Shown: piece after piece, positions 45,803-54,578 of the stretch
Layout of the letters: every line of letters begins with the position of its first letter
How positions within the stretch are numbered: position 1 is the first letter of the stretch
Assembly (NCBI GenBank): GCA_964509685.1
Contig: CAZDYQ010000004.1
Span: 1-64,000, forward strand
Source: JAMLIN01 sp964509685
Lineage (GTDB): Bacteria > Pseudomonadota > Gammaproteobacteria > Burkholderiales > Burkholderiaceae_E
DNA: 64,000 nt
Direction: 5' to 3'
Program-made: the position numbers and the translations under genes
The notes under the pieces: model-generated
What the model saw: the letters and a program-made list of their open reading frames with translations, nothing else
Told to the model about the DNA's origin: nothing
Databases searched by the model: none

Positions 45803-47200
45803 ATGTCGCTGCTGCCGGTCATCGCGCTGGTCGGACGAACGAACGTCGGTAAGTCGACGCTGTTCAACCGGCTCACGCGCAGTCGCTCGGCCCTGGTGGC
45901 CGACATCCCGGGACTGACCAGGGACCGGCAGTACGGCCGGGGCCGCGTGGGCGATCGGCCCTTCATCGTGATCGATACCGGCGGCTTCGAACCGGACGCG
46001 AAGTCGGGCGTCTATGCGCAGATGGCGCGCCAGACGCGGCAGGCGGTGATCGAGGCGGACATGGTCTTCTTCGTGGTCGACGGCCGGGAGGGCCTGACCG
46101 CGCACGACGAGGAGATCGCCGCCGAGCTGCGCCGGCGTGCCCAGCGGGTGATGCTCGTCGTGAACAAGGCCGAGGGTCGGCCGCGCGACCAGGTCGTCGC
46201 GGAGTTCCACGTCCTCGGGCTCGGCGATCCCGTGGCCGTGTCGGCGGCCCATGGCGACAACGTGCGGCAGCTTGTCGAGGCCGCGCTGGACGCCATCGCG
46301 CCGCCCGTGGCCGACGCATCCCTCGAGGCCGCGCGAGCCGACGCGCCGGAGGCGGAGACGACCGAGGGCGGCGCTGCCGGCCCCGACGCGGCGAAGCCGC
46401 GCCGCACGCGCGTGGCGGTCGTCGGCCGGCCGAACGCGGGCAAGTCCACGCTCATCAACACGCTGCTCGGCGAGGAGCGCCTGGTGGCCTTCGACCAGCC
46501 GGGCACCACGCGCGATGCGGTCGCCATCGATTTCGAACGCGGCGGCCGGCAATACACGCTCGTGGATACGGCCGGGCTTCGCCGGCGAGCCCGGGTGCGC
46601 GAGACCGTCGAGAAGTTCTCCGTGGTCAAGACCCTCCAGGCGATCGAGGACTCCAATGTCTGCATCCTGATGCTGGATGCCACGGAGGGCATTGCCGACC
46701 AGGATGCGAGCATCGCGGGCTACCTGCTCGAGGCCGGGCGGGCCGTGGTGGTGGCCGTGAACAAGTGGGACCGCGTCGGCGGGGGCGAGCGCGAGCGGAT
46801 CCGCAGCGAACTGGACCGGAAGCTGCATTTCCTGCGCTTTGCGCGGGTGCACTACATTTCCGCGCTCGAGGGCACCGGGATCGGGGCCCTCATGAAGTCG
46901 GTGGACGAGGCCCATGCGGCCGCCATGAGCAAGCTGCCGACCCCCCGGCTGACCCGCGCGCTGCACGAGGCGGTCGAGCGACAGCAGCCCGCGCGTCGCG
47001 GCCCGATCCGCCCCAAGATGCGCTACGCCCACCAGGGCGGGCAGAATCCCCCGATCATCGTCGTGCACGGCAGCGCGCTGCAACACGTGACCGAGGCCTA
47101 CCGGCGCTATCTCGAGGGCTGGTTCCGGGACCAGTTCGGGCTGGTCGGCACGCCGTTGCGCGTGGAATTTCGTTCGGGCACCAACCCGTACGCCAGCTGA
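45803..47200 (+). CDS. der: Ribosome biogenesis GTPase Der (EngA)
   Basis: A 465-aa GTPase with two tandem G domains and a KH-like C-terminus. G domain 1: GRTNVGKSTLFNRL, DTGGFE, NKAEG. A linker of about 45 residues rich in Ala/Glu follows. G domain 2: GRPNAGKSTLINTL, DTAGLRRRARV, NKWDRV. The KH domain ends TPLRVEFRSGTNPYAS. It acts in 50S subunit assembly. 112 nt separate it from hfq. Confidence 0.96.
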   Translation: MSLLPVIALVGRTNVGKSTLFNRLTRSRSALVADIPGLTRDRQYGRGRVGDRPFIVIDTGGFEPDAKSGVYAQMARQTRQAVIEADMVFFVVDGREGLTAHDEEIAAELRRRAQRVMLVVNKAEGRPRDQVVAEFHVLGLGDPVAVSAAHGDNVRQLVEAALDAIAPPVADASLEAARADAPEAETTEGGAAGPDAAKPRRTRVAVVGRPNAGKSTLINTLLGEERLVAFDQPGTTRDAVAIDFERGGRQYTLVDTAGLRRRARVRETVEKFSVVKTLQAIEDSNVCILMLDATEGIADQDASIAGYLLEAGRAVVVAVNKWDRVGGGERERIRSELDRKLHFLRFARVHYISALEGTGIGALMKSVDEAHAAAMSKLPTPRLTRALHEAVERQQPARRGPIRPKMRYAHQGGQNPPIIVVHGSALQHVTEAYRRYLEGWFRDQFGLVGTPLRVEFRSGTNPYAS

Positions 47201-47312
47201 GCGCTTGAAATCGGTCGCGAGGGCCCGAAATTCAGTTAAAGTGCGAGCGGATGCCCCCGGTCGGCAGGGGTCGTCTCCTCGATCATGAAAAAACGAGCGC
47301 TATGGAGCCGCC

Positions 47313-47549
47313 ATGAGCAATAAAGGGCAACTTCTACAAGACCCGTTCCTCAACCTGCTTCGCAAGGAGCATGTTCCCGTCTCGATCTATCTCGTCAATG
47401 GCATCAAGCTCCAGGGCCAGATCGAATCCTTCGATCAATACGTCGTGCTGTTGCGCAATACCGTGACCCAGATGGTCTACAAGCACGCCATTTCCACCGT
47501 CGTGCCCGGCCGGCCGGTCCAGTTCCAACCCGAGAACACCGAAAGCTGA
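47313..47549 (+). CDS. hfq: RNA chaperone Hfq
   Basis: A 78-aa Sm-like protein that pairs small RNAs with mRNAs. Sm1 (FLNLLRKEHVPVSIYLVNGIKLQGQ) and Sm2 (YKHAISTVVPGRPV) are intact; the disordered C-tail of E. coli Hfq is absent, as usual in betaproteobacteria. GGAG lies 5 nt before the ATG. A 12-codon open frame (47285-47323) overlaps its start in another frame. A TTGAAA (47205-47210) may be part of its promoter but no paired -10 is clear. Confidence 0.97.
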   Translation: MSNKGQLLQDPFLNLLRKEHVPVSIYLVNGIKLQGQIESFDQYVVLLRNTVTQMVYKHAISTVVPGRPVQFQPENTES

Positions 47550-48754
47550 CCCAATCGTCCAACGAATCACGCTGCCTGCTGGTACGGGTAGCCCTCGGTC
47601 CGGCAGTTCCTGACGAGCGGGAGCTCGACGAGCTCGCCGCCCTGGCCGAATCGGCCGGTTTCACCGTGGTCGGGCGACGCGTGTGCCGTCGCCCCCGGCC
47701 GGATGCGGCCCTGTACATCGGCGCCGGCAAGGCCGACGAGATCGCGGAACAGCTGCGCGAGGCCGACGCCGGCGTGGTGATCTTCGACCATGAGCTGAGC
47801 GCGGTCCAGCAGCGCAACCTCGGCGAGCGCTGGGGGGTGCCGGTGCTCGACCGCACCGAGCTCATCCTCGACATTTTCGGGCGGCGTGCCCGCAGCCACG
47901 AGGGCAAGCTGCAGGTGGAGCTCGCGCGCCTGGAGCACCTGTCCGCGCGGCTCGTCCGGGGCTGGACCCACCTCGAGCGACAGCGGGGCGGGATCGGCGT
48001 GCGCGGCGGCCCGGGCGAGAAGCAGATTGAGCTCGACCGCCGCCAGCTGGGGGCACGGGTGCGCCGGCTTCGCGCCGACCTCGAACGGATCCGCGGGCAG
48101 CGTCGCAACCGTCGTCGCAAGCGTGATCGCAACGCCGCCTTCAAGGTCTCCATCGTCGGCTACACCAATGCCGGCAAGTCCACCCTCTTCAACCGGCTCA
48201 CGGGGGCCGGCGCCTTCGCGGCCGACCAGCTCTTCGCCACGCTCGACACCCTGACGCGGAGGGTCCGGCTGCCGTCGGGCGACGACGTCGTCGTGTCGGA
48301 TACGGTGGGCTTCGTGCGCGACCTGCCTCACCAGCTCGTCGAGGCCTTCGAGGCGACCCTCGAGGAGACCGCCGAGGCCGACCTGTTGCTGCACGTCGTC
48401 GATGCCTCGGCGCCCGACCGGATGGAGCAGGTGGCCCAGGTCGAGCGCGTGCTCGACGAGATCGGCGCCGGCGGGATCCCGGTCATCCTGGTCCACAACA
48501 AGATCGATCGCTGCGGGCTCGAGCCCTCGGCGTCCCGCGAGGGGGCCTGTGGTAGGATCGGGCGCGTCGCCCTGAGCGCAGCCACGGGCGATGGCATCGA
48601 CGGGCTGCTGGCGGCGATCGCCGAGCAACGCGCAGCCCGGCGCCCAGGCAGCAGCCCCGGCGAACCCCGCACAGAGCCCAGATCCGTGGCACCGGGTCCG
48701 GACGAGTTCGACATGCGCGAGCGCCCGGGCCAGCCGCTGACCCGATCCTCCTAG
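47546..48754 (+). CDS. hflX: Ribosome-splitting GTPase HflX, apparent CTG start
   Basis: A GTPase with N-terminal HflX domain (IGAGKADEIAEQLREADAGVVIFDHELSAVQQRNL; FGRRARSHEGKLQVELARL; LVRGWTHLERQRGGIG), linker coiled coil, and G domain (GYTNAGKSTLFNRL, DTVGFVRDLPH, NKID). Homology to E. coli HflX extends upstream of the first GTG (47666) into CLLVRVAL, matching AVLVHIYF. The open frame there holds no ATG, GTG or TTG. CTG at 47546 overlaps the hfq TGA as CTGA, where relatives would have ATGA; starting there gives 402 aa. Starting at GTG 47666 gives 362 aa and loses the first strand. Confidence 0.88.
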   Translation: MTQSSNESRCLLVRVALGPAVPDERELDELAALAESAGFTVVGRRVCRRPRPDAALYIGAGKADEIAEQLREADAGVVIFDHELSAVQQRNLGERWGVPVLDRTELILDIFGRRARSHEGKLQVELARLEHLSARLVRGWTHLERQRGGIGVRGGPGEKQIELDRRQLGARVRRLRADLERIRGQRRNRRRKRDRNAAFKVSIVGYTNAGKSTLFNRLTGAGAFAADQLFATLDTLTRRVRLPSGDDVVVSDTVGFVRDLPHQLVEAFEATLEETAEADLLLHVVDASAPDRMEQVAQVERVLDEIGAGGIPVILVHNKIDRCGLEPSASREGACGRIGRVALSAATGDGIDGLLAAIAEQRAARRPGSSPGEPRTEPRSVAPGPDEFDMRERPGQPLTRSS

Positions 48755-48766
48755 GCAAACGATTCC

Positions 48767-50065
48767 ATGTGGAAGAGCATTCGATCGATCTTCTCGCTCA
48801 ATGATCCCGGCTGGGGACGCGGCGGCGGTGGCGACAAGGACAGGGAACCCCGGCGACCGGGGCAGGACGGGCAGGACGGTCCCCCCGATCTCGACGAGCT
48901 CTGGCGCGACTTCAATCGCAGGCTGAACAGCCTGTTCGGGCGTCGCGGCGGTGGACCGCGCCTGCCCTCGGGGGGAGGAGGCGGCGGCCAGCCGCCGTCC
49001 TTTCGTGGCGCCGGCGTCGGGCTGCTCGTGCTTTTCGTGGCCGCTGCGCTGCTCTGGCTGGCGAGCGGCTTCTTCATCGTGCAGGAGGGTCACACGGCGG
49101 TCGTGCTGCGCTTCGGCAAGGTGGTCAAGCAGATCGACCGCGCCGGCCTGACCTGGCGGCTGCCGTTCCCGATCGAGGTGCACGAGCTGGTGAGCACGCA
49201 GCAGCTGCGCACGGTCGAGATCGGCTACCGTGGCAATCCGCGCAACAAGAACCTGCGCGAGTCGCTCATGCTGACGGGCGACCAGAGCATCGTCGACATG
49301 CAGTTCGCGATGCAGTACCGGATCAGCTCGCCGCGCGACTACCTCTTCAACAACGACCTCGGCGGGCAGCCGGGCGAGATCGTGCGCCAGGCCGGGGAGA
49401 CGGCCATGCGCGAGGTGGTCGGCCGTTCGGGGATCGACCGCGTGCTCTACGAGGAGAAGGACCTCGTCGCCCGGGACGCCCTCGCGCTGGTGCAGTCGAT
49501 CCTGGACCGCTACGGCCTCGGCGCCACGGTGGTGGACATCACCATCCAGCAGGTCCAGCCGCCCGAGCAGGTCCAGGAGGCCTTTGCGGACGCCAACAAG
49601 GCGGCCCAGGACCGCGAGCGCCTGATCAACGAGGGTGTCGCCTATGCGAACGACGTGGTCCCGAGGGCGCAGGGTATGGCGGCGCGGCTCCAGCAGGAGG
49701 CCGAGGGCTACCGCTCGAGCGCGATCGCGAGCGCCGAGGGTGACGCCGCGCGCTTCCTGCAGGTGCTCGAGGAATACAAGAAGGCGCCGGAGGTCACGCG
49801 CGAGCGCCTGTACATCGAGGCCATGCAGGAGGTCTTCTCCAACACGTCGAAGGTCATGGTGGACGGCCGCGAGGGTGGCAGCCTGCTGTACCTGCCGCTC
49901 GACAAGCTGATGGGCGCGGCCGGCGCCGCCGTCGCGGCGGATCCGACGCGGCAGCAGTCGTCCAGCACCACGCCGTCGCCGTCGCCGCGCGGCGCCGCGA
50001 CCGACGACTACGCCGACACCCGCCGCGAGGCCCTGCGCAGCCGCGATCGCGACGCGCTCCGCTGA
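48767..50065 (+). CDS. hflK: FtsH modulator HflK
   Basis: A 432-aa SPFH/band-7 membrane protein. A Gly/Asp-rich cytosolic N-terminus with RRGGG repeats precedes a TM at about residues 82-105 and the SPFH domain (VQEGHTAVVLRFGKVVKQIDRAGLTWRLP; SIVDMQFAMQYRISSPRDYLF; DITIQQVQPPEQVQEAFADANKAAQDRERLINEG). With HflC it forms the cage that restrains FtsH. hflC follows after 22 nt. Confidence 0.96.
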   Translation: MWKSIRSIFSLNDPGWGRGGGGDKDREPRRPGQDGQDGPPDLDELWRDFNRRLNSLFGRRGGGPRLPSGGGGGGQPPSFRGAGVGLLVLFVAAALLWLASGFFIVQEGHTAVVLRFGKVVKQIDRAGLTWRLPFPIEVHELVSTQQLRTVEIGYRGNPRNKNLRESLMLTGDQSIVDMQFAMQYRISSPRDYLFNNDLGGQPGEIVRQAGETAMREVVGRSGIDRVLYEEKDLVARDALALVQSILDRYGLGATVVDITIQQVQPPEQVQEAFADANKAAQDRERLINEGVAYANDVVPRAQGMAARLQQEAEGYRSSAIASAEGDAARFLQVLEEYKKAPEVTRERLYIEAMQEVFSNTSKVMVDGREGGSLLYLPLDKLMGAAGAAVAADPTRQQSSSTTPSPSPRGAATDDYADTRREALRSRDRDALR

Positions 50066-50087
50066 CAGCCCGACCCGGAACCGACCC

Positions 50088-50975
50088 ATGAATCGACTGC
50101 TTTCCATCATCGTCGCGCTGGTGATCGCGGGGCTCCTTGCCCAGTCATGCCTCTTCGTCGTGGACCAGCGCCAGTTCGCCGTCAAGTACGCGCTCGGCGA
50201 GATCCGGGAGGTGATCGACGAGCCCGGCCTGTACTTCAAGCTGCCCGTCCCGTTCCAGAACGTCGAGTACCACGACAAGCGGATCCTCACGATCGACAAC
50301 CCGGACATCGACCGTTTCGTCACCGCCGAGAAGCTCAACATCCTCCTGGACTCGTACGTGAAGTGGCGCATCGTCGATCCGCGCGCGTACATCCGGTCGG
50401 TGCAGGGCAGCCAGCGGATCGCGGTGGACCGGATCCTGCGCAGCCTGCGCGACGGCCTGCAGAACGAGGTCGCGAGGCTGACCGTCGCGGAGGTCATCTC
50501 GCTCCAGCGCGACCGCCTGATGGAGCGGGTGAGGGCTAAGGTCAACGACGACAGCAACACCATCGGGGTCGAGATCATCGACGTGCGGCTCAAGCGGGTC
50601 GATTTCGAGCCGAACGTGCAGGAAGGGGTCTTCACCCGGATGCAGTCCGAGCGCAAGCGGGTGGCGAACGAGCGCCGCGCGATGGGCGCCGCGGAGTCCG
50701 AACGGATCCGGGCCGATGCCGAGCGCCAGCGCGAGATCATCCTCGCCGAGGCCTACCGGGAGGCGCAGGCCATCAAGGGCGAGGGCGACGCGCAGGCCGC
50801 GGCCATCTACGCCGAGGCCTTCGGCCGCGACCCGGAGTTCGCCGCGTTCTATCGCAGCCTGGGCGCCTACCAGTCGTCGTTCCGCAATCGCAGCGACCTG
50901 CTGGTGGTCGACCCGTCCGCGGACTTCTTCCGCTACTTCCGCGGGGCCTCCGGCGGCGGGCCCGGCGGGCGCTGA
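50088..50975 (+). CDS. hflC: FtsH modulator HflC
   Basis: A 295-aa partner of HflK. An N-terminal TM (LLSIIVALVIAGLLAQSCLFVV) leads into the SPFH domain (RQFAVKYALGEIREVIDEPGLYFKLP, DPRAYIRSVQ, GVEIIDVRLKRVDFE), then a helical region (RADAERQREIILAEAYREAQAIKGEGDAQAA). It ends FFRYFRGA plus Gly-rich tail, close to the E. coli C-terminus. Confidence 0.96.
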   Translation: MNRLLSIIVALVIAGLLAQSCLFVVDQRQFAVKYALGEIREVIDEPGLYFKLPVPFQNVEYHDKRILTIDNPDIDRFVTAEKLNILLDSYVKWRIVDPRAYIRSVQGSQRIAVDRILRSLRDGLQNEVARLTVAEVISLQRDRLMERVRAKVNDDSNTIGVEIIDVRLKRVDFEPNVQEGVFTRMQSERKRVANERRAMGAAESERIRADAERQREIILAEAYREAQAIKGEGDAQAAAIYAEAFGRDPEFAAFYRSLGAYQSSFRNRSDLLVVDPSADFFRYFRGASGGGPGGR

Positions 50976-51005
50976 TCCCCGTCGCTCGGAAGGGGGCGGC
51001 GGCTC

Positions 51006-51188
51006 GTGGATTCCAGGACCGTGCTCATGGCCCTCGGCCTGATGCTGCTGTTCGAGGGCATCCTGCCGCTGCTGGCGCCCCGGCAGTGGCGCGAGACATT
51101 CCTGCGGATCGCCCGGCTGCGCGACGGCCAGATCCGCTTCTTCGGGCTCGTCGCGGTACTGGCGGGCGGTTTGCTCCTCCTCGTCTAG
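51006..51188 (+). CDS. DUF2065 small membrane protein (YjeT-like)
   Basis: A 60-aa protein with two TM helices (VLMALGLMLLFEGILPLL and FFGLVAVLAGGLLLLV) around RQWRETFLRIARL. GTG start preceded by GGAAGGGGGCGG. It matches DUF2065/YjeT, which sits at the end of hflKC operons in beta- and gammaproteobacteria. Function unknown. Confidence 0.87.
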   Translation: MDSRTVLMALGLMLLFEGILPLLAPRQWRETFLRIARLRDGQIRFFGLVAVLAGGLLLLV

Positions 51189-51230
51189 TAGAATCATTCG
51201 TTTGGACGGCCGGTGCAGGAGCGCCGGCCG
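51189..51230 (+). promoter_or_regulatory. hisZ leader: -10 box and GC hairpin
   Basis: TAGAAT (51189-51194) follows directly on the DUF2065 stop and would start transcription near 51201. At once a 7-bp hairpin (CGGCCGG 51207-51213 with CCGGCCG 51224-51230) forms, followed by CTTTC. The hairpin could end hflKC transcription or attenuate hisZ. No run of His codons or leader peptide is evident. Confidence 0.35.
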
Positions 51231-51298
51231 CTTTCGGCCTTGCGGTCCCCGACGGTCTCGGTCGGGCGGGGTGCAGGGCGCAACCCATCCCATCCGAC

Positions 51299-52477
51299 AT
51301 GCCGCGCTGGCTACTGCCCGAAAGCATTGCCGATGTGCTGCCCGCGGAAGCGCGGCGCATCGAGGAACTGCGCAGGTCGCTGCTCGACCTCTACCGTCGC
51401 TACGGCTACGAGCTGGTCATGCCGCCCCTGGTCGAGTACCTGAGTTCCCTGCTCACGGGGGCCGGTTCCACGCTCGAGATCCGCACCGCGCAGCTGGTGG
51501 ACCAGCCGTCCGGGCGACGGCTGGGCGTTCGCGCCGACATGACGCCCCAGGTGGCCCGCATCGACGCGCACCTGCTCGGCCGAAAGGGGCCGAGCCGCCT
51601 GTGCTATGCCGGCCCCGTGCTGCATGCGCGACCGGCGGACCCGTTCGCCTCGCGCGTTCCCTACCAGATCGGTGCCGAGCTCTACGGCCATGCCGGCCAG
51701 GAAGCGGAGCTCGAGATCCTCGACCTGATGCTGTCCTCGCTGCGGATCGCCGGCCTTCGGCGGCTGCGGGTGGACCTGTGCCATGCCGGAATCGTGCCGG
51801 CACTGCTGCAGCACGCGCCCCATCTCGATGCCGGCGCGATCTACCGCATGATGGTCCAGAAGGACGTGGGCAGCCTGCGCGAGGCGATCGCCGGCACCGA
51901 TCCCGTGATCGCCGAGGCGCTGCTCGCCCTGCCGACGCTCTACGGCGCCGTCAACGGCGCCACCTCGGTCCTGGACCGGGCGGCGGAGGTCCTGCCCGGG
52001 ATCGACGGCATCGGCAGGGCGCTGGACGACCTGCGACGCCTGGTGTCCTCGTCCCTCTGGAAGCGGCTCGAGGACGTGGAGCTCGCGGTCGATCTGGCCG
52101 ACCTGTCCGGCTACCATTACTACAGCGGCATCAGCTTTGCCGCCTACTCCCTCGACACGGTCAAGGCCAGTGGCGCGATCGCCCGCGGCGGGCGCTACGA
52201 CGGCGTCGGCAAGGCTTTCGGCCGGGCGCGTCCTGCGACCGGCTTCTCCCTGGAGCTGCGCTCGCTGGCGGAGCTCACGCCCGCGGCGCCCGCTTCGCCC
52301 GCGATCCGGGCGCCCTGGGGGGACGACGCCGAACTTCGCGAGGCGATCGCCGCCTTGCGCGCACGAGGGGAGGTGGTCCTGGAGACCCTTCCCGGACACG
52401 AGCACGAGGCGCAGGAGTTCGCCTGCGACCGCGAGCTCGTCAGGCAGGACGGTCGCTGGATCGTTCGTTCATGTTGA
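51299..52477 (+). CDS. hisZ: ATP phosphoribosyltransferase regulatory subunit HisZ
   Basis: A 392-aa HisRS paralogue needed by the short form of HisG for the first step of histidine synthesis. It begins MPRWLLPESIADVLPAEA; the class II core (VRADMTPQVARIDAH, LCYAGPVLHARP, DLSGYHYYSGISFAAY, GGRYDGVGKAFGR) is recognisable, while the anticodon-binding domain is missing. Its presence implies a short-form hisG elsewhere. purA begins 10 nt after its stop. Confidence 0.94.
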   Translation: MPRWLLPESIADVLPAEARRIEELRRSLLDLYRRYGYELVMPPLVEYLSSLLTGAGSTLEIRTAQLVDQPSGRRLGVRADMTPQVARIDAHLLGRKGPSRLCYAGPVLHARPADPFASRVPYQIGAELYGHAGQEAELEILDLMLSSLRIAGLRRLRVDLCHAGIVPALLQHAPHLDAGAIYRMMVQKDVGSLREAIAGTDPVIAEALLALPTLYGAVNGATSVLDRAAEVLPGIDGIGRALDDLRRLVSSSLWKRLEDVELAVDLADLSGYHYYSGISFAAYSLDTVKASGAIARGGRYDGVGKAFGRARPATGFSLELRSLAELTPAAPASPAIRAPWGDDAELREAIAALRARGEVVLETLPGHEHEAQEFACDRELVRQDGRWIVRSC

Positions 52478-52487
52478 TGGGAATGGG

Positions 52488-53780
<1,293 letters not shown>

Positions 53781-53800
53781 CCTCCGGGGCCGCGCGACGC

Positions 53801-54313
53801 ATGGGAACGGGAGACCTCAACGTCGGCTGGGACGAGTACCACCGGCTCGTCGAGCGGCTCGCCCTCCAGGTCCACGATTCGGGGTGGGACTTCGATGCCA
53901 TCGTCTGCCTCGCCCGGGGCGGGCTGCGGGTGGGCGACGTGCTCTCGCGGATCTTCGACCGGCCGCTCGGCGTGATGTTCACCAGCTCCTACCGGGAGCA
54001 GGGCGGCAGGGAGCAGGGAGAAATCCGGATCGGCGAGCACCTCTGCTCGGCGGTGGAGCTGCCCGGAACCCGCTGGTTGCTGGTCGACGACCTCGTCGAC
54101 TCCGGCCATACGCTCGGCGAAGTGCTGCGGATTCTTCCGCAGAGGTACCCGCAGCTGCGCGAGGTGCGCAGCGCCGTCATCTGGCAGAAGGCGATTTCGG
54201 TCGTCCGCCCCGACTATGTCGTCGAGTACCTTGCCGACAGTCCCTGGATTCGCCAGCCCTTCGAGGTCTACGACGCGCTTGGCCCGGAGGCCCTCAGGAA
54301 CCGCCTGCCTTGA
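53801..54313 (+). CDS. Purine phosphoribosyltransferase (Gpt/Hpt type)
   Basis: A 170-aa type I PRTase. The PRPP-binding loop LLVDDLVDSGHTL, the N-terminal IVCLARGGLRVGDVL and GVMFTSSYREQGG match the betaproteobacterial hypoxanthine/xanthine PRTase next to purA. Specificity between hypoxanthine, xanthine and guanine cannot be read. A strong terminator 40 nt downstream ends the operon. Confidence 0.87.
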   Translation: MGTGDLNVGWDEYHRLVERLALQVHDSGWDFDAIVCLARGGLRVGDVLSRIFDRPLGVMFTSSYREQGGREQGEIRIGEHLCSAVELPGTRWLLVDDLVDSGHTLGEVLRILPQRYPQLREVRSAVIWQKAISVVRPDYVVEYLADSPWIRQPFEVYDALGPEALRNRLP

Positions 54314-54352
54314 CCCGCGCCTGCCATCGCCTCTTTCCCGGTGCCGGAACGG

Positions 54353-54377
54353 AAAAAGCCGGCTTGCGCCGGCTTTT
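54353..54377. terminator. Bidirectional rho-independent terminator
   Basis: A perfect GCCGGC-TTGC-GCCGGC hairpin is flanked by A5 on one side and T4 on the other, so it can stop both the purA-PRTase transcript (plus) and the tRNA-Leu transcript (minus). Confidence 0.9.
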
Positions 54378-54383
54378 GATCTA

Positions 54384-54470
54384 TGGTGCCCAGAAGAGGA
54401 CTCGAACCTCCACAGTGTTGCCACCGCTAGGACCTGAACCTAGTGCGTCTACCAATTCCGCCATCTGGGC
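54384..54470 (-). tRNA. tRNA-Leu (CAG)
   Basis: On the minus strand an 87-nt class II tRNA begins GCCCAGATGGCGG and ends with an encoded CCA. The anticodon stem-loop CTAGG-TTCAGGT-CCTAG gives CAG. The long variable arm and the GTTCGAGTC T-loop are present. It is transcribed from a near-consensus promoter and ended by the adjacent terminator, so it is a single-gene unit. Confidence 0.97.
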
Positions 54471-54510
54471 ATCGCGGCAGGCTTCAAGCAAGCCCCGCAG
54501 GAAAGGGCGA

Positions 54511-54538
54511 ATTCTAATGGTCTATCCGGTTTTGTCAA
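54511..54538 (-). promoter_or_regulatory. Consensus sigma70 promoter of tRNA-Leu
   Basis: On the minus strand TTGACA (54538-54533) and TAGAAT (54516-54511) are 16 bp apart. Transcription should begin about 34 nt before the tRNA. This is the clearest promoter in the window and supports treating TAGAAT as a genuine -10 in this genome. Confidence 0.75.
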
Positions 54539-54578
54539 CAAGCGCCCGGGCTGCCGCCCCGCGCAAGGGAGTCGCGCG

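Noticed and set aside
51201..51298. Histidine-type attenuation leader before hisZ
   Set aside because: There is a hairpin but no short ORF with repeated His codons.
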